A stretch of 64,000 nt of DNA from Uranotaenia lowii. Its lineage: Eukaryota; Arthropoda; Insecta; Diptera; Culicidae. Below the pieces are notes generated by a model, which was not told the DNA's origin, did no database searches, and worked only from the letters and a program-made list of their open reading frames with translations. Where the stretch lies: the NCBI RefSeq assembly GCF_029784155.1, contig NC_073692.1, positions 323,203,906 to 323,267,905 of the forward strand, written 5' to 3'. The first letter of the stretch is position 1; every line of letters begins with the position of its first letter. A program made the translations under genes and the position numbers. This document shows positions 11,490 to 24,100 of the stretch, piece after piece.

Positions 11490-14400
11490 AAGTCATCTTA
11501 AATCGAAGTCCTACAACAAAGAGCTGAAAGGTCCGAGATGCCATGCATTATGCATGTTCGAAGGTCGGACACATTGCTAGGAATTACCCGAAGAGGAACC
11601 GGAAAGAGGTCAGAAAGGCTACGCATTTTGCACGGTGCTGTCGACGGTGGATCAAGCTCGAAACGGTGAGTCGTACTTCGACTCAGGGGCAACATCCCAT
11701 TTAACAAACGACGAAAAGTGGTTGCTGCCAATCAAGAAGCGATGGATGTTGTGTCCATCGGAGATGCGAAGCTGAAGTCACGACTCAACCCAGGTGAAAT
11801 CAACGTTTAAATTGTCCAGTTCACTCCCGGGAACTTCACTTCACGGGAACAAGGTCATCTTCGAAAACAGCGGGTACGCTGTTGTCAATTCCGACGGAGA
11901 GGTTTTCGCAACCGGAACCAAGGTGAATGGATTATTCAAGTTTGATGGTCAGAAGTTCCATTAATCTTTGGCTTGCTTATCTGGTGGAACTCAATCGATT
12001 TGGCACAGCAGAATGGGTCACCTACACATCAGAAGTCTGAAGCAACTCCAAAATGGCCTGGTATCCGGAGTCTAATTTTACGATGATGATGGTGATGCGT
12101 GTAAGATTTGTCCCCTTGGGAAACAAACCCGTTTATCTTTCAGCAAAGATGGTTCACGAGCGAACGAGGTGCTCGAGGTGGTCTATTCAGACGTTTCCGG
12201 GCAGATGGAGGAACCTTCGATGGCGAAGAGTCGGCACTACATTACGTTTGTGGACGGTAAATCCAGGAAGATTTTCGTCTATTGTTTGGCGACGAAGTCC
12301 GAGTCAGAGGTGCTACAAGCGTTCCAATCCTTCCATAGTATGACCGAAAGACAACGGGGTTTCAAAATCAAGACCATTCGAACGGACAATGTGAAGGAGT
12401 ACACAAATCGAGGGTTTCAAAGCTTTTTGGAACGACTCGGCATCAAACACAAAACAACCACCGATAACACCTCGGAGCAAAACGGCTTTGCGGAGCGAGT
12501 CAACAGGTCTATAGTCAAACGAGCCCGGTGTTTACTCTTCGAAGCCGGTCTTCAAAAGAACTTCTGGGCAGAAGCGGTGTCCGTTTACCTGTTGAATCGG
12601 TCACCAACCAAGGGTCAGACCAAGACAGCTGAGGAAATCTGGTCAGGAAGAAAGCCAGATTTATCGCGTCTGAAAATTTTCGGAACTACGGTAAAATGGT
12701 ACTCTATAGCTGAAGAATGCATCCTTGTTGGTTACGAGGAAGACTCCAAGGCGTATAGAGTGTACAACATCAAGACACGTTCTATGACGAAGGTCCGGGA
12801 TGTTACGTTTCTGGATGAAGGAAGAGGAAAGTCGCAATCAGCATCGGGTGTCATCAGGGTTCAACATCCTCAGCCGGTGTACATACAGCTGGACTTTGAG
12901 GAACCGGTGGTCCAACATCCTGCACGAGACGTTCCATTTAGCCCTGTGACAATGGTTCCGACTAATTTACGAAACTTTCCGGAATTCGAGGATCCCAAAT
13001 CGATGGATGACATCCTTACCGATGACGAATCAGATGAAGAAGACCGACAACTATATCCTTTACGTGACGTAACTATTCCCACTGCGCTCCCCCCGCACTC
13101 TACTTCAAATCCACCTGTGTCACAGTTGTTGAGGCGCAGCGGACGGGAGCGCGCCGTTCCAGGTTGCTTGACTTTTTAAGCTTCATCGCACGAGTCAAGA
13201 TGACCTGGTCACCACAAGCCAACTGGTGGTAATGCTCAGGCATCCGAGTCCAACCAGGGACTGGTGGTGACGTATCGCATTTCCAAGCGGGCCAAGAAAT
13301 CTAAACGGTAAATAGGTGATCTCCAAACCCCCCGAGAGGCCCTTGGCGGTAATGACGGCGATCGTTGGTCGGCTGCAATGGAGGAGGAGCACGACGCGCT
13401 GATGATAAACGGAACCTGGGAATTGGTCGATACACCAAAAAGTCGAAAGGTCGTTGGCTGCAAGAGGACGTACAAGACGAAACAGGACGAACTAGGAACC
13501 ATCGTTCGCTACAAAGCCCGCCTGGTAGCCCAAGGGTTCACACAAAAGTTTGGATGTGACTACAACGAATTGCCCCGGTCTTGCGCCAGATTACCTTCCG
13601 CACGTTATTGGCCGTTGCTGCTAAGCGGAAAATGGTGGTAAAGCAGTACAATATCGAGACCGCATTTCTTGACGGCGATCTCTTGAGGAGCAGATTTACT
13701 TGCGGTAACCACCCGATTTAATCGCAGAAGGAGTAAAACACTAGTTGTGCAGGTTAAGGAAGAACCTCTACGGTCTGAAACTAGCTGCCAGGGCATAGAA
13801 CTCTAAGGTACATTCCACGCTTTGCAAGTAGGGTTTCCAGCGCTGCAAAGCGGACCCGTGTCTCTATCAGAAGATGAAGGACAGAAAAGCCTGTTACGTG
13901 CTTGTGTACGTTGACGACTTGGTAGAAGCCAGCGAGAAAATTGAGCTTTTCGAAACTTTGATTGCTGCTTTTAAGGAGCAATTCGAACTAAGTGAACTCA
14001 GAGACATCCACTACTATCTCGAAATTGAGGTTCAGCGAGACGAGAACCAGCAGCAGAACATCGATCGTTCGAGAGATGGGTATGGCGTATGCCAAGGACT
14101 CCAAAATTCCGTTGGATCGGGGATATATTAAGCAGGAAAGGAAGGAGGCGCCGTTGTCCGATAATCGAGCGTACCAGAAGGTAATTGGCCAACTTTTCTA
14201 ACTTTCAGTCAACACTCGATCGGACATATCAGCATCGGTGTTCATTCTGAGTCTCTATACCAGCTGCCCACGCAAGGAGATTGGAATGAGGTCAAAAGGG
14301 TAATCCATTACCTAAAGGGAACCAGCCACTAACGTCTTCGATTTAGCAGAGCTGGAGATATGTCCGGACTGATAGGATAAGCTGACTCGGAAAGGGCGGA

Positions 14401-14775
14401 GAACATTGAAGACCGGAAATCCAACAGTGGTCAAGTCTTCAAGTTTTGCGGAGGTAAATACCATAAGCTGGAGCTGCGTTATCTTATCCACAGCGGAAGT
14501 CGAATTCATCGCATTATCTGAAGCGTCACAGGAAGCAATCTGGTTGACACGCTTGTTGGCCGACATGGATGAGAATGGAGACGTTACAATCAACGAAGAC
14601 AACCAGAACTGTCTCAATATGCTGGATACCGAAAAGTTCAGCAATCGGACGAAGTACATCGCCACAAAATAACACTTCGCTCGAGACCTCGACTGAAGAC
14701 ATGATAGCCGATCTATTGAAAAAACCCCTTTTGGTTACACAACTCATGAAGTTGGCGATCGATGCTGAATGACAA
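11490..14775 (+). mobile_element. Decayed Ty1/copia LTR retrotransposon, gag-PR-IN-RT-RH remnant
   Basis: The copia domain order is readable across broken frames. A CCHC knuckle remnant (KVGHIARNYPKR, near 11560, last Cys replaced) is followed by the protease motif DSGATSH (about 11678). Next comes a GAG-pre-integrase HSRMGHLH (about 12010). The integrase core is in an open frame at 12169-13179, with YSDVSG, IRTDNVKEY and NGFAERVNRS giving its acidic residues. The RT has KARLVAQGFTQK (about 13516) and the catalytic YVDD (about 13908). An RNase H segment follows, then the terminal DLLKKPL (about 14710). Many frameshifts and stops make it non-functional. Integrase before RT distinguishes it from gypsy elements. 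Confidence 0.9.
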
Positions 14776-14794
14776 TCAACCGATCGCGGAGGAA

Positions 14795-14990
14795 TGTTGG
14801 AGTAGGCCGATCTCCGGTGAAACTAATCACAGCAATCGAGATACTCCAATGTCATCAACTCTTGAGTTTTTTCAATCATTCCAAACCCCGTACTTCAAGA
14901 TACCAGTTTTCAAAAAGTGGTCCAAACTCCCTAAAATTCTTCTTATCAATATGTGATGTGATATATGCAAAATACATTGATTAAAAAACT
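14795..14990 (+). repeat. Possible 3' LTR of the copia element (partial)
   Basis: Just after the RNase H end, a purine run GCGGAGGAA (polypurine-tract-like) is followed by TGTTGGAGTAGG, the TGTTGG start usual for copia LTRs. No matching 5' LTR was found and the right edge is not defined. Confidence 0.35.
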
Positions 14991-15032
14991 ACTAAATCCG
15001 ACGTGTACATGATGTTGATTTTACCTGCGTTC

Positions 15033-15038
15033 TTTATT
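15033..15038 (-). promoter_or_regulatory. Probable poly(A) signal of the iRhom gene
   Basis: Minus-strand AATAAA about 126 nt downstream of the iRhom stop codon. Confidence 0.45.
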
Positions 15039-15163
15039 CTTCAATATATATAGTATATCAGTATATATTCGTTATCATGTAACGTGACAATAATAATGAC
15101 CAGAATGAAAAGTAGAACGTAAACCAACTGCAATGGGAAAAACTATAAAATACACCGACGACG

Positions 15164-18100
15164 TCATGCGTTCGGACGCGGATTGCACTGTCCCTTTTCA
15201 CATATAGCTACCAGTTTATGACTATGGCTATTAGTTTTAGCATTAAGATTAGCGTTCCCTCCCGGTCCTCCACCTCCTCCATTATTGTATTTCGGATTAA
15301 TGTTCTTGATCGTCCCGCCCGACATACTGATAGCACCGCCTCCGTTTCCATAGCGACCATCTCCACGACCTCCACCCCGATCGTACTCCCTGTGGCCGTT
15401 GTTCTGTCCTGCTCCCCCGTTGCCTCCCGAGCCCGGATCTCCTCCACTGTTCTTGTTGTTGAAGTAGTTGAACGTGTCGTACGGGTTCGTGTGCTCGTGC
15501 AAACCTCCATTGTTGTCGTTGATGCTGGCGATCTGATTGCCGTCGACAAAGTTGAGCGAAAATGGCGCCGAAAATAGGTAGAACACCAGAAACATAAGCA
15601 TGTACAGGATGAAGTGCAGCACGAAACAGGTCCAGATGAGATTAACCTAGATATGAAGGAAAAACTTATCGTTAGGAGGGGTTCGAGGAAAAATGATCAA
15701 GGTAAGAACTCACCTTCCGTTTGCGGCTATGTTTGCGAACCGTCAAGTACGGTGTCAGCGCTAGGGTAAAGGTGGTGCCGAAGATCATTCCGGACACCAA
15801 ACCGGTAAAGTTCTGCTGCCAGGGCAGAGTACCCACTACGAACACCAGGAAACCTACCACTAAAAGTTTGAGCAGGGCGAAATGGGGCCGTTTCAGATTT
15901 CGCCAGTGGCACAGGATAAGAAGGGTTAACAAAGACGATAGCGATCCCGCTAGCGATGGCAGTGGTCCAACCTAGGAACGACAGAAATGATTAATCTTCT
16001 GAATGCATCACTTCGTAATAAAAAAAGCTACCTCCGGTCGATACGGCGCAAACAGGGCACTAGTCAGGTTGCCGGCTATGCCAGAACCGATGTACAGAAT
16101 CGCCGTCCGGAGGGATCCCAACAGACGCTCCAGATCCGCTAGGAGAATGTGCTGGAAGGCAAGTGTAAGCACGATGTGCATTATACCGGCGTGAAGGTAC
16201 AGTGACGTGAACAGCCTGTAGAACTGATCCGGCAGTTCCGCACCGATGAAGGGAAACATCCCGCAAACGTCATTCATACAAGAAACCTGGAAACGTTACA
16301 AAAACCAAAATTACTTTTAAGTCTTCTTGATTAAAACAAACAGTTTCAACTCACCTGCGAACAGAGGGACGCCTCTTCGTGGAAGTATCCCCGAACGAAG
16401 TCGCAATACTCCCGGGTGGTGATCCGACACTCGCCGGAAATGCCCATGCAGCACGGATGCCCAATCACCTCGCACACCATGTGTTCGGCCGTGTGGTCCT
16501 TGAAGCGGAACTTCTGGGACACCTGGTTGTTCCGGCGACAGATAGGCCATTTGGTGATGTCGTCGGGCCACTCGTGCGGTGCTATCGAGGCCGGCGCTTC
16601 ACAATACTTCGGGTCCAGACCACACACGCTTCCCGATATTCGTCCGCCAGGTCCGGAATCTCCCGGGGACCACTTCTTCCATGTTGATATTGTCTGTTGG
16701 CGAGGAGCAACATGAATTTAATATTAAATGGTATCATATTGGAAATGGTTAAATAACATCAGGAAACAGTATTTTTGGTGCCTAAGTTTCTTTTTAAGAA
16801 TTTGACATCTTGAACTCGAATCTTATGTCCGATTTTGTCTATTACATACATTTAGTTTTGGTGATATGATGTTTTGAAGTTCAAGCCTTTAATGCATGAC
16901 TTTTTTTTAAAATGAGAATAGCAATTATTGAGTCAGGTAATGAGTTACATTTTACTGAACTGAACAAGTTTGAAGCCGTTATTTTCAGTCTCATGAGAGT
17001 TATGGCTCATCGAAGTTTAAAGATATTATATACGGTTTTGCAAATTTATTCCAAACATTGTTTATTTGATACAGAAAGATATTTGTGACAATTTTAGGTT
17101 GAAATATTTGTTAGAATTCCAAAAACTACTTTAAAAAAATTAATAATTGTGATTTTTGCAGTTTCTGTGCATATTTTCTTAAATATCTCACGTACCATGA
17201 AATATCCTGAAAAAATACTAAGGCCTTTTTCGTTATTTTCCCTACTTTGGACGCGACTGTTTAACTTTTCAGGAAATCCATTTGTAGATAATGATATTGT
17301 CCGCAAGTTTCAATGAGCATTTTCCACATAGGTTTCGCCGTTATTGGAAGATTTACAAAGACCTGGATAATCAAAATTTTAAACTTTGATCCTTCTGTTC
17401 CTGTTCTGGTATTGAAAGGGTACCTTTTATTAGAGCTTGAATTAAAATAGCTATAAAAGTTTTTTTTAAATCCACGAACTGAATAAATATATAATCTTAA
17501 ATTGAATAGAAACATGACAAAAACAAAGGCTTTTTAATGATTATAAAACACTAAAATTTCTGTAGTTAAAACTTTTCTTTGTTTACTTACTTTTTGCTCA
17601 CTTGAGTCCAGTTGACAAAAACAGTTATTGAAAATTCGCACAAATATGGAATTGTTGGTATTTAAACAAAGTTTTAGTGATTTTAGGCCTCAAAATTTAA
17701 CATCAACGAATTTGTCTTATTTTTGGAACCTTACAAATTTTCCAGGTTTTCCATTAAATTTCTTTAATTTTAGGAAAAATAGGTAGTATGGATCATATTC
17801 ATCGCGGTGATAGCGTTTTTCCTTTAAACGGTTAAAAAACTTAATTGTTCCTTATTCACTTTGATTTCTCAAAATGCGTCCTATTAATTGAGCTGTCTGT
17901 TTTACCACTAATGACAAGATACATTTTTGAAACCGTTAAAAATTTTATTAGAATGACATCTTATCAGCGAAGGATTAAGGAAGAATAAAAGTTGAATTTT
18001 TTCGTAGGAGTATCTCGATCCTTGGCCAGCGAAATTAATTATTTCCAATTTTGGTAGGTACTAAATTATGCTCTAGGTACAAAGAAGCGTCCCTCACCCT

Positions 18101-21100
18101 AACTCGAAAATGTTCAAGCGTTTCCGAGATATTCAGATTTCAATTTGTGTTGTTCTAAATCAAAACTATGCATAAAAGGGTCAAAAATTTTTCATTTATG
18201 ACAAAAATCAATAATTGATATCTTATCCAATAAACCTACATGAACAACAAAAACTGATGAGGAATCTATTCCTTTTATTTGATGAAGGATTCAGATTTTT
18301 TCTTAGATAATATAGTTTCAGAAATACACAAAATGTAACGTCTGTCAAGAATTATTCCTTTGATCTTGAGTGTTTTTTAGAGGAGGGTGGTTTTAAGTTT
18401 GCAAAACAAATGTTTTTGCGACAAAAGGAGCCACTTTTGTCGCAAAAACATTTGTTTTGCAAACTACATTTCTCTGGAGCCATTGTGAACTCCATTGATT
18501 TTTCCCTCTTGAATTCGTTTTACAGCGAACTTGTTGTTTTCTTCATAGTCTGGAACAAAAACGCAAATCTAGTTATTTGTCTTAGTTGCAATTTCGTTAA
18601 AAGAAGAACGCTTAACAATTTAAAGAAGAGAAAATTGAGTATATTTCTAGAGATTTCGTAAAATAAATTTTCCTAATTGCTCTTTGATTGGCTCTATTTT
18701 CTTCAATTTTTAAAACACAGGGAAATAAAAAATACGCTGTAAACTAATAACTTTCGGCTTTCTTTGTGCAAATTTTCAAACAATAATACTTAATGAGCAA
18801 TTTTCACAGCGTTTGCAAAGTGATGTGGGACATATCCGCTCTTGAAAACGAAAGATGATGAAATGATTGCCGATTTCCTGTAAGACAGTTAAAAGGTTAA
18901 GCGTTCTTCATTAAGTGACATTGTAAATAAGACATATTTGACACATTCCACCGTGACGTGAAATCGTTTTTCCGGACTTTTCTGCACTGTTATCATTCTA
19001 GAAGTCAACCAATTTACATAAAAATGAAAAAAATTGTAGCAAACGGTCGCAAATTGAATTTCCTTCAAAATGAATATAATTTGGTCATTTTTAAGTTTGA
19101 ATTGTTTTTGTTGTGATTAATTACTTTTGTGACGTGAATTCACGCTAGAATTACCCATTTCGGACTACATACATCTTTGAATTCCTGTTCTCTCTGTGGA
19201 AATAGAATATCGGTGTCTTCAAATGAGTTGTAGAAAAAACAATTACCCACAATTTGATGTACGTAGCTTTTCGATTGAAGAACAACGAACGAAGTTATGC
19301 TTATTTGAAGTTGTGACGTGAATTCACTCAGTTCAAACAGAACAGGGTAGTTGACTGAATTCACGTCACGAAATATGAAGTTTTATTGTGGTTATACTGA
19401 ACCATTCTTTGGAGTCTTCAAATTTTATGTGCACTTTCCAAAACGATATTTTGTTGTTCCGACTACTACAATCATAAATTTTCAGTATCTGCACCTAACT
19501 TTTTCCTTATTTTGATTGGCACTTGAATAGCAACATATTGAGGGATCATTTGTTAAAATTTCTACTGTCTTCATTTAAAGATTCACCAAAAAAAAATATT
19601 TTTTTTAATCTTTTTTGTAATTTTATTACAAAACAATGAACTTATTAAAAAAATCGACTAAATTATGCTCAATTTGTAAAAATCCGACCATCTGGAGGGT
19701 CAAAACAGCTTTCAGTGGACATTTTTCATATAAAATTTAACAAAAAATCAAATTTTGTGACGTGAATTCACTCATTCGCGCTGTTGTAACTCAGCTAGAT
19801 TTCAACCGATTTCTATAAATTTTAGAGTTTTAGAATCGTCTTATCAGTTTCAAAGAAAATCTCTTTTTTTTATTTAAAAAAAAGTCAGAGTTTTCTCGTA
19901 AAATTAAAAACTTCCCTCTTTTTGTGACGTGAATTCACTCATTTGCGACTGTTTTTGTTCGCTTTCAAACCAACTACATTAGATATAAACAAATTCTTTT
20001 TTCTACAAAATGAAGCCGTGTTTTTTAGCTTCTGAACATACTTAAAATATTTCTAAAAAAAAATCATCCATATAGTAAAATTAATCATTTTGTAAAAGTT
20101 GTCAAAAACACCACTTTTTTTAACAAAAAAACTGATTTTCAAAATCATGTAAAACATGTGTAGAAAAACTTTTTTCTATTTTTTCCGTTGGTTTTGTGTG
20201 ATTTGAATTATCAAAATTATTGACAATTTTGAGATTTTTTGATACGCGAACGGATAAAAATCACTTTTGAGCGGTACAAGCGCGTGGAATGTGTAATTTG
20301 CGTTTTTACTCCAGACATTGAAGAAAATAACAGTTTGCTTTACAACGAATTCAAGTGGAAAAATCAAAGGAGTTCACAACGGCTCCAGAGAAATGTAACT
20401 ATCTGGAGACACTTTTGTCGCTAAACATTTGTTTCGCAAATATAAAACCTCCCTCCCCTTAGGTGATGGAAAATCTTCAACATTTAAATAATAAATTATA
20501 AAAATCCTTTTTCTTGAGTGTCAAATTAATTTTTTTTTTCTCTTTCTAGTTTGCGGCAAAACTGTATTCAAATGATTTTTGCAAAAATTCTTGACTTCTG
20601 AAAAAAAGTGATTGCCCCAGTTTAATATAAGGCCAACTTGAATCTAAGATGTATGTATTTCTAGCATAAACGTTGCTTAACGAGTTCAAATCTGCAATAT
20701 CAAATATTTTAAGACATTCCTCAGGGATGATAAGGATAGTTGCAAAGCTATTAATATTCAATTCTTTAAAAAAAACCTGTTTTCTTTTTAATTTTTCAAG
20801 CTTTGTATTTCTGAAACTAGCATATCAAGGAAAAATCTGAATCCTTCATTAAATGAAAGGTAATGGATAGATTCAAAATTAGTTTTAGTTGTTCTTGTAG
20901 GTTTGTTGAATAAGATATTAATCATTTATTTTTATCAATATTGATACATTTTTGAAAGTGATTTTAGCAAACTTCTGGGTCAAAACAATAATTCACAAAA
21001 AACCGGTTTATAGTTTTCGCTCCATCAGCAAAACTACTGGACCGATTTTCATCAAATTCAGATAAATTCAAAATGATCCGATAATTATGTTTGTTTTTAC

Positions 21101-24100
21101 AAAAATCAATTTACTGATAAAATTACTCCTACAGTTATGTTCAACTGGATTTGCATTCTTTGATCAGTTAAAGTCAGTTGATATCAGTTAAAGTGTATCC
21201 AGAACATAAATTCTTCCAAAGTATCCTAATTAAAGTCCATTGAAAAATACTGTGCTATTTTGAAACAGGCACTCAGTGAACATCTCAATGTAATTTTGTG
21301 AAGAAAATGACGAAAAAGTAGGTTTTTGTATCAAAGAAACTGCTTTCAGATTTTGCGCAAAATGCTATGGATATTGTTGCGCTCAATGTACGATTGCACG
21401 AATATGGTATTGAACTAAAATCAAGTCAAAATACCCAAAGTTCACAAATGATTTTATTTTTTTTTGCTTCAATGCTTGGAAAGAATTGGCTAACAATGAA
21501 ATTTTAAAGAGTGCTTTTAATGTGATACAATTTATATAAAATGTTTGAAAATTTTTATTTTCAATTTTCTGTACCCTAAATTGATGCCCAACCATAAAGC
21601 TTTCCTCAAAAAGATTACCGAAAAAGACGAAACAGTTGAATCACAAACAGGAAGAAACTGCTGAACGAAAAACTTTGCATTGATCGATGGAAAAGATGAA
21701 AAATGAACGTTATTATTACGTCTAAAGAGCCTAAAAACCATTTTTTTTCGCTCAAAAATTACGGAAGCTTTGCCTTATGATACCATACAATGCAATTTTT
21801 TGTTCATCAAAAAACTTAATAGACGAGGAATTTTGCAAAATTAACAGAATGGCTACAGAGGCAAAAGAACTCGACTTTCAGTACCGTAAACTGGGGGAAC
21901 TTTGATCACCAGGGTAGTTTTGATCAACATGAATTTTTTGCAGATAATCATCTTTAACTAAGTATAAAGTTAATATATCTGAAAACTGTTTACTTCGTTT
22001 GAAAGCTTATAAATTAAACTAAAAATAAAATTAAATAAATTATTAAACTAAATTTGGTTTTTATTAGGAGATTTTCAATGTTACTTAAAATGTAATTTAA
22101 AATCTTAAAATATCTGGTTTTTTGAAGGTTCACAAACAAACATCTCTCCTGCTCAAATTTATTGTGAAAGTTCAACTTTTTTCTTGGTTTAGGTTTAATT
22201 TAAGTGTTATTTTTATGGCCATTTGTTGATAATTTTTGGATGTTGAAAAAAACGATCATTTTCCATGAAAAAGTCCGTATAGAACAATTGGCTAAAATCC
22301 CTATCAAATGGTTTAGTTTGAAGAAAAAAAAAACATAGGAATAGTGCGAGGACTTAGGGAATTGCATGAAGGTAAAATTTCATTTGTTTTTAAGGCCAAA
22401 AAATATTGAAGAATGTTTATAATTTTGCTCCTAAATGTATGCAGCAACATTGTCCACCTTTTGAGTATATTTGTTTTTGAAAGAAAACGTTGAAAAATTC
22501 AATTGTGTCCAAACAAAAAATTACAATTATGTATCGATATTTTGAACCTTCTTTGCTAAAGCATCAAAACAATAAATTTGAAGATGTTTAGATACGAAAA
22601 AACCGTAATGATCAAAATTACCCCGAAACTCGAAGTCTGGTTTTTTAATAAACATTTAATTATTACCACCAATGTTGTTTGAATTACCTGCAATCAATGA
22701 TCATGTTTAATACTCCTCATCTCAGTTAGTGTTTTAAGGCTTTTAGGTGTTACGAAAAACTAACCCCTTTCAAAATATTCAAAAGTGAATTAAAAAAGTG
22801 ATCAATGTTCCCCCAGTTTAGGGTACTTTATCGGTTGTAGTTTTTACACACTCTAACCATTTTTTTTTTAATTTTGAAACGTATGAAGGCTGACTCCAAT
22901 TTTTATTTTGATAGAGTTTTTGTTAAAATTATTTCTCATATAACGAATAAAAAATATTATGAATATGTTTCGTTTTGTTGTCGTTTTTACCTAAGCTGCC
23001 TATAGATGGGGTTAATGTTTCATTTGTTCTACCTAACATAGGATTTTTTTTCCGCTAAACTAATCTATCCAAATTTGTTGTAATTTTTCGGTTCAACTGT
23101 CAATAATTTTAAGTTTCTTTTAGCTGTCACTTTTTACCACTTCTTGTGAACAGTTGTCATAAGGGTGGATTGTAAGATTAAAATGTTTGTAAACTTTCTG
23201 CGCAAAAAGGAAGCTTAAACATTGGTTGGATTTTAATTTATGCCTATTTTAGAAAACCACATTTTAGAGATGAGATGAAGGATATGCAGAAAATTAATCA
23301 AATTTAATAAAAATAAAATAAAAAAAATATTTGTATTCGGCAACACTGAAGTTATATAAAATAAAATTAATTTCAATGGCAACGTTTGTTATTTTGACAA
23401 CACTAGGCAAAACAAACAAAACAAAGTCAGTCAGTTCTTGTATGCGACAGACGTGGGTGAGTAAATCTCTGAGTTGAGATTCGTAAGAGTCGTAGAATAA
23501 TGACAATAACGTGGCCGGTAAAATAGAGACAGAGACCGCAGATAGTCAGGGCTGCTGCCACGAAAAATTTATTTCTGATTGGCTCCGGCTTGGCACAAGG
23601 AGCGCAGATTTTTAAGGCTGCTGCAACAAAAAAAAAGTTTTTGATTCGGCCTCCGGTAGAAAGACGGATTGGCACAGGGAGCGCAGATTTAAAAGGCTGC
23701 TGCTACGGATAAAACAGTTCCTGATTCAGCCCTTGGAAAAAGACGCATAGTCTTTGAAAGCGCAGATTTTCAAGGCTGCTGCTGATTGTTAATTTTGATT
23801 TGGCCTTCCAGTGGATAAAGACGGAATTGGATTAGGAAGCACAGATGTTTTTTTGAAAGTATTTAGCCTACCGGTGGAAAAAGACGAATCGACTTGGGAA
23901 GGAGAGATTTTAAGGCTGCTGCTGCTGATTGCTTGTTTGATTTGCGTTCCGGTGGGAAAAGACGGATTGGCTTAGGAAGCGCAGATTTTAAAGTCTGCTG
24001 CTGCTGATTGTTTGTTTTTATGTGGCCTTCCCATGGGTAAAGACGGAATTGACCTAGGATGTGCAGATTTTAGGCCAGCTTCTGCTGATTGATTGTAATG

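Noticed and set aside
14795..14990. Complete copia LTR pair
   Set aside because: A TGTTGG start follows the RNase H end, but no matching 5' LTR could be found, so only a tentative partial LTR is listed.
15218..15577. Gly/Val-rich ORFs on both strands over the iRhom last exon
   Set aside because: Shadows of the GGN-rich iRhom tail; only the minus frame in phase with exon 5 is coding.
23545..24085. CRISPR-like array
   Set aside because: Units are contiguous degenerate tandem repeats without unique spacers, in a eukaryotic intron.
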